A DNA stretch of 10,772 bases from Methanolinea sp. UBA277. Its GTDB lineage: Archaea; Halobacteriota; Methanomicrobia; Methanomicrobiales; Methanospirillaceae. Shown here one piece after another: positions 1 through 6,273 of the stretch. The stretch lies in assembly GCA_002499905.1 (NCBI GenBank), contig DANP01000011.1:1-10772 (forward strand). The letters run 5' to 3'. Numbering within the stretch: the stretch's first letter is position 1; every line of letters begins with the position of its first letter. The notes under the pieces are model-generated. The model worked only from the letters and a program-made list of their open reading frames with translations, had not been told where the DNA came from and did no database searches. The position numbers were made by a program, and so were the translations under genes.

Positions 1-2
1 GT

Positions 3-19
3 GAGGATGTCGAATCCTC
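3..19. other. Short inverted repeat downstream of the first gene
   Basis: GAGGAT (3-8) and ATCCTC (14-19) form a perfect 6-bp stem around a 5-base loop, 10 bases beyond the stop codon of the minus-strand membrane-protein gene. No T-tract is visible before the window edge, so its role as a terminator is only a guess. Confidence 0.25.
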
Positions 20-28
20 CCCTCTCGC

Positions 29-1051
29 TCACACTATTTTTTCACGGTTGCCCCGGCACACGGGTGTTTCCGGCATGCATGCCGCCGCGATGGCCAGCAC
101 CGGACCGATGATCACCCCTGCCCAGACGGCAAACCCGAGGATCCCATAGAGGAGGATCACTCCCCGGTCCCGCAGGGCAGGGGGTCCGATGAGGCGGCCG
201 GCGTTCCTCACCATCAGGCCTCCGATAACCAGTGGAAGGGCGGCGAAGAATACGGTGATGATCATTGAGCCGTCCGGTCCGGTCACCAGTCCGGCAAGGA
301 TCGTCTCCGCAAGGATAAGGATCGCTGACCCGATATAGGAGAATCCGGCTACGGCAAGAAGCCATGCGCCCGGCCAGAGCCGGATCCCGCCCGTCCGCTT
401 CCTGAACCAGATCGCCCCTGCAGCCACGGCACCGATGACCGGGAGGAGGACCAGCGGAAGGGGCTGTCCCTGCCACACCCGGACTGAGAGCACCTGAACC
501 GGAACGAGCACCCATTCGGCGATGCTGAACTGCTCGAGGTACCCGGTGGCGAGGATGTAGCGCCCCTGATCGCCGGAAACCAGCACCGAATACTCCCCGG
601 TGGCAGGGGCACGGAAGGATAGTTCCGCCCGATCGTAGAGGGCCATCGGGGTGAACGGTTCATAGGAAGCCACGGTCTCCGGATCTGGCGGAACCACGAT
701 GCTCCCCTGTCCTTCGGTATGACCGATACCTCCCGGGAGCAGATCGGAGCTATCGATACCGGGCCCCGTGAGCATAAAGGTCGGAGCCGTCTCTTTGTCC
801 GGAGTTGAGAGCGCGAGCCGGATCTCCCCTCCTTCCTCGACCGTGAGGAGGTAGATGTCCGCATCATCCCTGTCCTCAAGGATGCCATACCAGGCATACG
901 ACCTGGCCGCGTCAGGGACCTCAGTCACCTGCCCGGGGGGGATCTCCGGCACATGGGCGGATCCGATCACAGAGAGAAGGCAGAGTACCAGCATGAGGGC
1001 GATGCAACGAGCGGGACGTGGCATACCAGAATCCCCGACTTCTGAGCTCAT
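29..1051 (-). CDS. Secreted-domain plus multi-TM membrane protein, function unknown
   Basis: I do not recognise a named family for this 340-aa protein. Residues about 10-31 look like a signal peptide: an arginine-containing start, a leucine/isoleucine-rich core, then Gly-Ser-Ala before HVPE. Residues about 32-190 are a polar, probably extracytoplasmic, beta-rich domain. Its 'DADIYLLTV' stretch and the later 'F-x-A-P-A-T-G-E-Y' with 'G-x-Y-x-L' pattern resemble pre-peptidase C-type (PPC-like) beta sandwiches. Residues about 197-330 carry roughly five hydrophobic helices, ending in a short basic tail. The start at 1051 has AGGA eight bases upstream; an alternative ATG at 1024 gives a more classical signal peptide behind GGGGA. 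It is divergent from the amidoligase operon, with an AT-rich gap between them. A membrane-anchored envelope sensor or accessory protein is conceivable but unproven. Confidence 0.75.
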   Translation of the reverse strand: MSSEVGDSGMPRPARCIALMLVLCLLSVIGSAHVPEIPPGQVTEVPDAARSYAWYGILEDRDDADIYLLTVEEGGEIRLALSTPDKETAPTFMLTGPGIDSSDLLPGGIGHTEGQGSIVVPPDPETVASYEPFTPMALYDRAELSFRAPATGEYSVLVSGDQGRYILATGYLEQFSIAEWVLVPVQVLSVRVWQGQPLPLVLLPVIGAVAAGAIWFRKRTGGIRLWPGAWLLAVAGFSYIGSAILILAETILAGLVTGPDGSMIITVFFAALPLVIGGLMVRNAGRLIGPPALRDRGVILLYGILGFAVWAGVIIGPVLAIAAACMPETPVCRGNREKIV

Positions 1052-1353
1052 AGAGATGATCCTTGTGCCGCGTTTCAGGGACCGGACATGGGATCCATCC
1101 CGGAGAACCGTTTTCTTACGTCCGGGCCCATCGCTGACAGCCAGATTTATATTCTCAATGGTAAATCATAGCTATGGCGAGCGTAAACTGAAAACCGCAC
1201 CTGCGGCCTGTGGTCTTGCATGAATAACCCGAATTATTCGGAAAAAATGGCTCTTTTCCCTGATTACCCCCTCATCTCTCCACGGTATTTCCATCACAGG
1301 GCTGCTCCCGTCATACCTGGTTCCCACGATCGCCGGAGTGTGTTGATCACCGG
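1052..1353. promoter_or_regulatory. Divergent intergenic region with TATA-like and palindromic elements
   Basis: This 302-base gap separates the minus-strand membrane-protein gene from the plus-strand operon, and no convincing gene lies in it. An AT-rich core near 1144-1153 reads TTTATATTC on the plus strand and GAATATAAA on the minus strand. It could act as a TATA box for the minus-strand gene, giving a leader of roughly 70 bases. A second AT-rich block at about 1221-1247 contains a 13-base palindrome and is the better candidate for promoting the plus-strand operon. Transcription starts cannot be fixed from sequence alone. Confidence 0.4.
1229..1241. promoter_or_regulatory. 13-bp palindrome, possible operator
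   Basis: CCGAAT-T-ATTCGG is a perfect inverted repeat with 6-base arms and a single central base, 112 bases before the operon start codon. It overlaps a second inverted repeat, GAATAA (1222-1227) with TTATTC (1234-1239). Such symmetry next to a promoter suits a dimeric helix-turn-helix regulator, but no regulator gene is present in the window to pair with it. Confidence 0.35.
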
Positions 1354-2079
1354 ATGAACGACAGTCACGCTGAGATATCATCCCCCCCCGAAGAGATTCC
1401 TGACCATCGCTGGCCGTCTCCCTGTGAGACGGTACCACTGAAACAGAGCCCCCGGCTCCGGAGCGGGGCGACCTACCTGGTGCATCGCAGCGGCAGCCTG
1501 TACGTGGTGAGCGAGAATTACAGCTACAAAACCGACCCCTACTATCTCATCCTCTCACGGGAGCTGAACGGAGAACGGGTCTACCCTGACAGCAGATCGG
1601 TGCTCGATGCCTATATCGTCCCGGTCTGCCTTGACCGGGCATCCCGCGCCGGAATTCCGGTTACCGACTGCATCATCTCCCAGTCCTGCGGAAAGGTGCC
1701 AGCCGTCCTCTACGGGCTGAACTACTTCTCCTGCTCTTCCGGGTATGCCGTAGTGCAGAGCATGGATTCGGCAAAAGAGGTGATCCGGCACATCACCAAC
1801 AGCGGAAAGTACCCGTTCTGCTGCCAGCCGCTCCGGAAAGGTGATGAGGTGGTGAAAGCCCACGCCGTCTTCGGGCATGTCCACGGATACGGGGAGGATC
1901 TCTCCCGCTATGCAGAGCTGCTCTTCACCGAGTTCCACCTCCCCCTGGTCACTATGGTCTGGATCCATGCCGACGGGGAGTACCGCCTCTCCTCGCTCAC
2001 TCCCACCCGCTACTCGGCGCTCTCCCCGCGTGAAAAATCGCTCCTGCGGGTCTACCTGTCGGACCAGGAGTTTCTATGA
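1354..2079 (+). CDS. RLAN-like (RimK-like ATP-grasp N-terminal domain) protein
   Basis: This 241-aa protein opens the operon. After a polar, proline-rich N-terminus of about 35 residues, positions 40-110 resemble the RLAN domain usually fused to the N-terminus of RimK-like ATP-grasp ligases: beta strands leading to S-E-N-Y-S-Y (53-58), then P-Y-Y-x5-R-E-L-N-G-x3-Y-P (62-78), and D-R-A-S-R-A-G-I-P-V (94-103). The C-terminal half (about 115-240) contains an N-S-G-K-Y-P-F-C-C stretch (149-157) and has no function I can name. No ATP-binding motifs occur here; they are in the next gene, which starts inside this one's stop codon (ATGA overlap at 2076-2079). It probably forms a complex with that ligase, supplying a substrate- or partner-binding surface. 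The RLAN call rests on pattern resemblance only. The start is the only good ATG, though its ribosome site (GGAG, 14 bases upstream) is weak. Confidence 0.75.
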   Translation: MNDSHAEISSPPEEIPDHRWPSPCETVPLKQSPRLRSGATYLVHRSGSLYVVSENYSYKTDPYYLILSRELNGERVYPDSRSVLDAYIVPVCLDRASRAGIPVTDCIISQSCGKVPAVLYGLNYFSCSSGYAVVQSMDSAKEVIRHITNSGKYPFCCQPLRKGDEVVKAHAVFGHVHGYGEDLSRYAELLFTEFHLPLVTMVWIHADGEYRLSSLTPTRYSALSPREKSLLRVYLSDQEFL

Positions 2080-2948
2080 GCAGGCTCGGCATCTTCGTAG
2101 ACCGTAAAACGCTCTCCAGCGCAGAGCAGCTCCATGCCCTGATCCGCTGCCGGGATGTGGCCGAGGAGATGGGGCATTCGGCCGAGTTTCTCTTCCCCGT
2201 GGATATCAGGAAGATCCCCATGATGGATGCCCTCTTCATCAGGGCACGGACCGACCCCCTGAATGTGACCTATGTCGCATCCCGCATGGCCGAATCACAC
2301 GGGATCCCGGTCATCGATGATCCGTCATCGATCCGGATCTGCTCCGATAAGATCAACATGTACTCCCGGCTCATGCAGAAAGGTGTGCCGATTCCCCGAA
2401 CCCTCTTTCTCTCCAGGCATGATCTTTCCCTGTCACGCGTCAGGGAAATCTTCGATGAGATCGGATCCCCGATCATCCTCAAGGAGCCTTCGACCTCGTT
2501 CTCCCTCAGGGTGGAGAAGGTGCACAATCTTGGTGAGTTCCTGCAGGTTGCAAAACGCTTCATCCGGATGTCCGATTGGATCGTGGTGCAGCAGTTCATC
2601 GAGAGCAGGTATGACTGGCGGGTGGGGGTCCTGAACGGTGAGCTCCTCTACGTGTGCAAATATACCATCCCGGACACGACCTTCAAGATACAGGATTCGG
2701 TCAACGGCCATTTGGTGTACTGCAGGGTGGAAAGCATCCCGGCAGATCGGGCGCCTGCGCGAGTCCTGGACACCGGCATCGATGCCGCAAACGCCATCGG
2801 CAACGGTCTCTACGGGGTCGATCTGAAATCGAGCAACGGGGACTGCACGGTCATCGAGGTAAACGACAATCCGTCTCTCGAGGGCGGGGAAGACGACCTG
2901 TACCCGGATGTCTACCGGACCATTATCTCACGTCTCCTGGAGCAGTGA
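2076..2948 (+). CDS. RimK-type ATP-grasp amide ligase
   Basis: This 290-aa protein has the hallmarks of the RimK/ATP-grasp carboxylate-amine ligases, which use ATP to make an acyl-phosphate and join a carboxylate to an amine, often adding glutamate or another amino acid. The pre-grasp region ends at 'G-I-P-V-I-D-D-P' (77-83). K92 in S-D-K-x2-M and K136 in I-I-L-K-E-P match the nucleotide-binding lysines. Q172-Q-F-I-E-S is the hinge region, and D180-W-R-V precedes a catalytic-core strand. Metal ligands are D249 in Y-G-V-D-L and E261-V-N263 with N265 in 'VIEVNDNPSLEGG'. The set looks complete, so the enzyme is probably active. The start is supported by GGAG nine bases upstream and by the 4-base overlap with the RLAN gene. 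The substrate is not predictable; the GCS2 enzyme encoded downstream suggests both act in one pathway. Confidence 0.92.
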   Translation: MSRLGIFVDRKTLSSAEQLHALIRCRDVAEEMGHSAEFLFPVDIRKIPMMDALFIRARTDPLNVTYVASRMAESHGIPVIDDPSSIRICSDKINMYSRLMQKGVPIPRTLFLSRHDLSLSRVREIFDEIGSPIILKEPSTSFSLRVEKVHNLGEFLQVAKRFIRMSDWIVVQQFIESRYDWRVGVLNGELLYVCKYTIPDTTFKIQDSVNGHLVYCRVESIPADRAPARVLDTGIDAANAIGNGLYGVDLKSSNGDCTVIEVNDNPSLEGGEDDLYPDVYRTIISRLLEQ

Positions 2949-2956
2949 ATGCGCCC

Positions 2957-3454
2957 ATGACCGATTCATGGTTTTTAATCGCCGAGGCGATATGTGACCG
3001 CTGCGGGGGATTGTGCTGCCGGGATGCCCACCCGCCGCTCTCCCGGGACCGGATCGATGAGATCGTCTCGGACGGTCACCCCTTCGGGAACATCGAATAC
3101 CGGGGATACCCCTGCCTGGCAGCCGGTGAGGATGGTATGTGCGTCATGTTTCATGCAGGACGCTGCCGGATCCAGGCTCTCAAGCCCGAGACCTGCCGGG
3201 CCGGCCCCTTCACCTTCGATATTGTCAACGGGGTGCTCGAGATCTGGCTCAAGCACGAACGAATCTGCCCCCTGGCCGGTCTCCTTCGGGAGGAGCCGGA
3301 AGCCTCTGCCCGCCTGTGTGCCGTGGCACAGGATGAACTGCTGCGGCTGGTGCGGTCCCTCCCTTCCGGGGATCTGGCAGCCATCTGCCGGATCCCGGAG
3401 CCGGAAACCGATAAAATCGCAGAGATCTCTCTCGAGGAAGATATCCCATGCTGA
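2957..3454 (+). CDS. YkgJ-family cysteine-cluster protein
   Basis: This 165-aa protein carries the CxxCxxCC-type signature of the YkgJ family, thought to bind zinc or an iron-sulfur cluster. C13-x2-C16-x3-C20-C21 stands near the N-terminus, followed by C53, C62, C70 and C80 and by C104 in E-R-I-C-P-L. The 'C-R-I-Q-A-L-K-P-E-T-C-R' block matches the family's usual C-x-I-Y-x2-R-P-x2-C-R element. I start it at ATG 2957; an in-frame GTG at 2945 would overlap the ligase stop codon (GTGA) but leaves GGAG (2939-2942) too close to serve as ribosome site. The last 7 bases overlap the GCS2 gene. Its biochemical role is unknown. Its position between two amide ligases suggests it helps that pathway, perhaps as a redox or metal-dependent modifying enzyme (inference). 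Confidence 0.88.
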   Translation: MTDSWFLIAEAICDRCGGLCCRDAHPPLSRDRIDEIVSDGHPFGNIEYRGYPCLAAGEDGMCVMFHAGRCRIQALKPETCRAGPFTFDIVNGVLEIWLKHERICPLAGLLREEPEASARLCAVAQDELLRLVRSLPSGDLAAICRIPEPETDKIAEISLEEDIPC

Positions 3455-4560
3455 TCGGAACCGAGCATGAATATTCGATAAACAGCCCGCACCTCTCCCC
3501 GCGACCCGAATCCGACCGGATCCTTGCCGAACTTGCAGGGAGCGGGTCATCCCAGGCACCCTTCGGGAGCGTCCAGCTCTCAAAGGAACTCCAGAAAACG
3601 GTTATCGAGGTGGTTCCTGATCACCCGGCTCCGACCATCAGGGAGCTCGAAGTGATGGTCTTCCGGGGGACGGACGCATTCTCCCGGAAATTCGGGGACC
3701 GGTACCGGCTGCTCGGGCTCGGGATGCATCCCGCGCTCCGGCTTTCCGAGACCGCGGTCTGGGACCAGGAAGAGCAGGAATACTACGAGGTGTATGACCG
3801 CATCTTCGGGCTCTCCCAGCACGGATGGCTCAACATCCAGTCGCTCCAGGTGAACATCAGTTACGCCGATGAGCGCTCTATGGTCACCACCTTCAACCGC
3901 CTCCGCTCCCTCCTCCCCTACCTTGCGGCAGTCAGCGCTGCTTCACCGTTCGTTGAGGGTGGCCCCACGGGGTCCATGGACAGCCGGCTCCTCTTCTACC
4001 GGGAAAACCAGCGGCAGATTCCCGGCATCTGCAACGGGATCATCCCGGAGCTGCTCCATTCGCGGGAGGAATACTGCTCCTGGCTCAGGGAGATGTATCA
4101 CGAGCTCCGGAAGCAGGGAGGGTCTGTCCTCTGCGAAGAATGGGTCGCCTCCTACGGCGTCATCGTCCGGTTCTCCCGCTCCTGTGTCGAGCTCAAGGTG
4201 ATGGACGAGCAGGAGTGCGTCCGGTCTGATGCGGCCCTCTGCGCATTTATCAGGGCCCTGCTCCGGGCCGACCTTTCGGGCCTTGAATCCGACCGCCGGG
4301 CCCTGCTCGAACTGACCGGGCAGGCCATCACCGGGGGGACCGCGGCGCTCCGCCCGGAACTCCTCCGCCTCTTCCGCATGGCAGAGCGGCATGCCGCTCC
4401 CGATGAGCGGCCCTATCTCCCCCTCATCCGGGAACGAATCGTTGGAGGATCGCTCGCGGAGCTGCTCATGAATGACTGGAGAGACACCCGCGACCTCCCC
4501 GCGATCATGGCTGATGCTGCCGCCTGCCTCCGCACCAATACTCCCTACCGCTCCGGATGA
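3448..4560 (+). CDS. GCS2-family carboxylate-amine ligase (glutamate-cysteine ligase-like)
   Basis: This 370-aa protein belongs to the GCS2 superfamily, relatives of glutamate-cysteine ligase that form amide bonds using ATP. The N-terminal G4-T-E-H-E-Y matches the ExE metal-binding strand that opens these enzymes. Further family-like blocks are S-K-E-L-Q-K-x-V-I-E, L-G-L-G-M-H-P, H-G-W-L-N-I-Q-S-L-Q-V-N, A-S-P-F-V-E-G, Y-R-E-N-Q-R-x-I-P and V-R-F-S-R-S-C-V-E-L-K followed by D-E-Q-E-C. The length suits archaeal stand-alone members of the family. The start lies within the preceding gene (7-base overlap) and has GAGGA eleven bases upstream. A real glutamate-cysteine ligase is possible. However, most methanogens lack glutathione, and the RLAN/ATP-grasp context favours another amine or amino-acid acceptor. 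It is the last gene of the operon. Confidence 0.9.
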   Translation: MLIGTEHEYSINSPHLSPRPESDRILAELAGSGSSQAPFGSVQLSKELQKTVIEVVPDHPAPTIRELEVMVFRGTDAFSRKFGDRYRLLGLGMHPALRLSETAVWDQEEQEYYEVYDRIFGLSQHGWLNIQSLQVNISYADERSMVTTFNRLRSLLPYLAAVSAASPFVEGGPTGSMDSRLLFYRENQRQIPGICNGIIPELLHSREEYCSWLREMYHELRKQGGSVLCEEWVASYGVIVRFSRSCVELKVMDEQECVRSDAALCAFIRALLRADLSGLESDRRALLELTGQAITGGTAALRPELLRLFRMAERHAAPDERPYLPLIRERIVGGSLAELLMNDWRDTRDLPAIMADAAACLRTNTPYRSG

Positions 4561-4591
4561 GAATCCCTCTCCGGCCCCGGAACCTCTCCTG

Positions 4592-4596
4592 TTTTT
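4592..4596 (+). terminator. T-tract after the amidoligase operon
   Basis: TTTTT begins 31 bases after the GCS2 stop codon, with no strong hairpin before it. Archaeal RNA polymerase often terminates at such oligo-T runs, so this is a plausible end for the plus-strand operon. Confidence 0.4.
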
Positions 4597-4598
4597 CC

Positions 4599-4643
4599 AA
4601 AAATCGGGAGCCCCCCTGCCAGGATCCGCCATACGGCTCCCGA
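4599..4643 (-). terminator. Hairpin/poly-T terminator of the permease gene
   Basis: TCGGGAGCC (4604-4612) and GGCTCCCGA (4635-4643) are a perfect 9-bp inverted repeat around a 22-base loop, 13 bases beyond the permease stop codon. On the minus strand the hairpin is followed immediately by TTTTT (4603-4599). This is the layout of an intrinsic terminator and separates the permease from the convergent operon. Confidence 0.65.
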
Positions 4644-4656
4644 ATGAATCCGGTTT

Positions 4657-5994
4657 TCACCCGGGTTCCTGCCCGGAACCAGGCCCGCCCTTATCTTCGC
4701 GGCGGATCCTCCTCCCGGCAAACAGTGCGGCAATGCCCCCGATGATGGTCAGGACGGCCCCAACCCCGATCACCTCGGGGGTCAGCTGGATGAAGAGGAA
4801 GAGACAGGTGGCGATGCCGAAGATGGGCAGCACGGGAACGAGGCCGATACTTCCCGGCACCCGGAACGGGCGGGCCCGTCCCGGGTCATGGAACCGGAGG
4901 ATGATCACGGCCGCGTTCACCACGAGGAAAGTCACAAAGAGGGTGAAGTTCGAGACATTGGCCACAAAGCCGATATCTCCGGCAAAGAGAAAGAGGAGTG
5001 CGCCGAAGGCGACGGCGATGATCGCCACCCACGGGGTCCGCCGCGTCACGTGCACCCGGGAGAGGGGGCGGGGCAGGGTCCCTGACCGGGCCATGCCGTA
5101 GCTGATCCGGGAAGAGGCAAGCAGCATCAGGAGGACGGTGTTTGCCGTGGCAAAGAGGGCGATGATAGAGAGCACTCCTGCCGCTCCGGGCCCCCAGGCT
5201 GCCACCGCCACCTCAGCAAACGGGGCTTCCGATGCGGCAAGGCCCTCCCACCCCACCACACTCACCGCCGAGATGCAGACCAGGATGTAGAGTACGGTGC
5301 AGATGGCGAGCGCGAGCATCAGCGCTTTTGGCACGGTCCGTTCCGGCTCGGTGGTCTCCTCAGAGAACTTGACCATCTCCTCGAATCCCATGTAGGCGAA
5401 GAAGACCAGCGCTGCCGAGGTGAACACTCCGGTCATCCCGAGCGGCATCTCGAAGTAATCGACCCTGCCGAGATAGGGGAGGCCGGCGATGATCACCAGA
5501 ACGAGCCCGGCACCCTCGATCAGGGTAAAGAGCCCGGCCACCAGCGCACTCTCCCTGATCCCGATGATGAGGATCGCGGAGAGGATGATGATCAGCACTA
5601 CCGCGGCGGGAATGAGCGGGGCTGCTATAAGGCCGGCCATGTAGCCGGCAAACCCGAGCGCAACGGCGGCGGCACCCACGATCCCGGAGAAGATGATGAG
5701 CCAGCCGACAACGAAAGCCACGAACTCTCCCACCGCGGCCACAGTATACTCGTACTCTGCCCCCGCCAGCGGGAACATCGAGGAGAGTTCGGCGTAGCTG
5801 AACGCGGTGAAGAGAGCGACAACTGCAGAGATCGCAAACGAGAGCCAGACCGCGTTCCCTGCCCCGGCAGCGGCAGTCCCGATCAGGGCGTAGATCCCGG
5901 CCCCGAGGATGATGCCGATTCCCGAGAGGGTGATTTCAGCGAGACCGAGCGACCGGGAGAGCCCGTTCCCGGGTGCGGGGGTGGCAGGGTCCAT
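4657..5994 (-). CDS. APC-family amino-acid permease
   Basis: This 445-aa integral membrane protein belongs to the amino acid-polyamine-organocation (APC) superfamily, which moves amino acids or related compounds with ions or by exchange. It shows about 12 hydrophobic helices. Signatures are the helix-1 glycine motif G-I-G-I-I-L-G-A-G-I-Y, Y-A-E-L-S-S-M-F-P-L-A-G-A-E-Y-E-Y, and G-F-E-E-M-V-K-F-S-E-E-T. The short basic, glycine-rich C-terminus carries no universal-stress or other regulatory domain. I chose ATG 5994; a TTG at 6024 abuts the preceding stop codon and would add ten residues. No clear ribosome site separates the two choices. It follows the small cysteine protein by 30 bases and may share its transcript, with the REC-PAS-DAC gene further upstream. 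The substrate cannot be told from sequence. Confidence 0.92.
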   Translation of the reverse strand: MDPATPAPGNGLSRSLGLAEITLSGIGIILGAGIYALIGTAAAGAGNAVWLSFAISAVVALFTAFSYAELSSMFPLAGAEYEYTVAAVGEFVAFVVGWLIIFSGIVGAAAVALGFAGYMAGLIAAPLIPAAVVLIIILSAILIIGIRESALVAGLFTLIEGAGLVLVIIAGLPYLGRVDYFEMPLGMTGVFTSAALVFFAYMGFEEMVKFSEETTEPERTVPKALMLALAICTVLYILVCISAVSVVGWEGLAASEAPFAEVAVAAWGPGAAGVLSIIALFATANTVLLMLLASSRISYGMARSGTLPRPLSRVHVTRRTPWVAIIAVAFGALLFLFAGDIGFVANVSNFTLFVTFLVVNAAVIILRFHDPGRARPFRVPGSIGLVPVLPIFGIATCLFLFIQLTPEVIGVGAVLTIIGGIAALFAGRRIRREDKGGPGSGQEPG

Positions 5995-6024
5995 GGATAT
6001 CCACTTGGCGTACCGGACATTCAA

Positions 6025-6204
6025 CTATTCGGCCGGAAAAAGAAGTTCGTAGCGGGGTTTTCTGTGCCGGAGGAGACATTCCCTGCAATATACCGGTCTC
6101 CCCTGGCCGGGGACGAACGGGATGTCACACTCTTTTCCACGGTCTGAACGTACCGTCTCCCGCGGCACTGACGATGAAGGAACGCCATACTTCCTCTGAC
6201 TCAT
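6025..6204 (-). CDS. Small CxxC-x17-CxxC-type protein with first pair changed to RxxR
   Basis: Reading the minus strand gives a 59-aa ORF. Its core, R-S-D-R-G-K-E-C-D-I-P-F, then G-R-P-V-Y-C-R-E-C and ending H-R-K-P-R-Y, matches the CxxC-x17-CxxC small zinc-binding domain common in methanogens. The 17-residue spacing is kept exactly, but both cysteines of the first pair are arginine (codons CGT, one transition from TGT). C27 of the G-K-E-C segment and the C42/C45 pair remain. The N-terminal 20 residues are polar and unremarkable. An in-frame TGA lies two codons before the ATG, so the start is fixed; no strong ribosome site is visible. It sits 69 bases after the REC-PAS-DAC gene, and its stop abuts the permease's TTG. 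It is either a diverged protein that no longer holds a four-cysteine zinc site or a decaying gene. Confidence 0.65.
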   Translation of the reverse strand: MSQRKYGVPSSSVPRETVRSDRGKECDIPFVPGQGRPVYCRECLLRHRKPRYELLFPAE

Positions 6205-6213
6205 TCCAACTCA

Positions 6214-6228
6214 TGCAGATATTCTGCA
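6214..6228. promoter_or_regulatory. 15-bp inverted repeat before the small cysteine gene
   Basis: TGCAGA-TAT-TCTGCA is a perfect 6-base-arm inverted repeat, 10 bases upstream of the small gene's ATG on the minus strand. It could be an operator or a small RNA hairpin covering the ribosome site. No known regulator site is recognised. Confidence 0.3.
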
Positions 6229-6246
6229 AATGACCCGATCATCGCC

Positions 6247-6260
6247 GGAATATGTATTCC
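6247..6260 (-). promoter_or_regulatory. TATA-like palindrome between the DAC gene and the small gene
   Basis: On the minus strand this reads GGAATACATATTCC, an inverted repeat with 6-base arms. Its ATACATATT centre could be a TATA box: a start about 25 bases further would leave a leader of some 24 bases before the ATG at 6204. The symmetry could equally be an operator or RNA hairpin. Confidence 0.35.
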
Positions 6261-6273
6261 TGTGCCCCTCATG

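Noticed and set aside
2654..2956. Long N-terminal extension of the YkgJ-like frame back to 2654
   Set aside because: It overlaps the conserved end of the ATP-grasp gene in another frame and has the arginine/glycine-rich composition of an out-of-frame reading.
5973..6233. Plus-strand 86-aa open frame with several cysteines
   Set aside because: It lies opposite the small minus-strand gene and the permease start. The minus-strand reading matches a known small-domain pattern, while this one has no family-like pattern.
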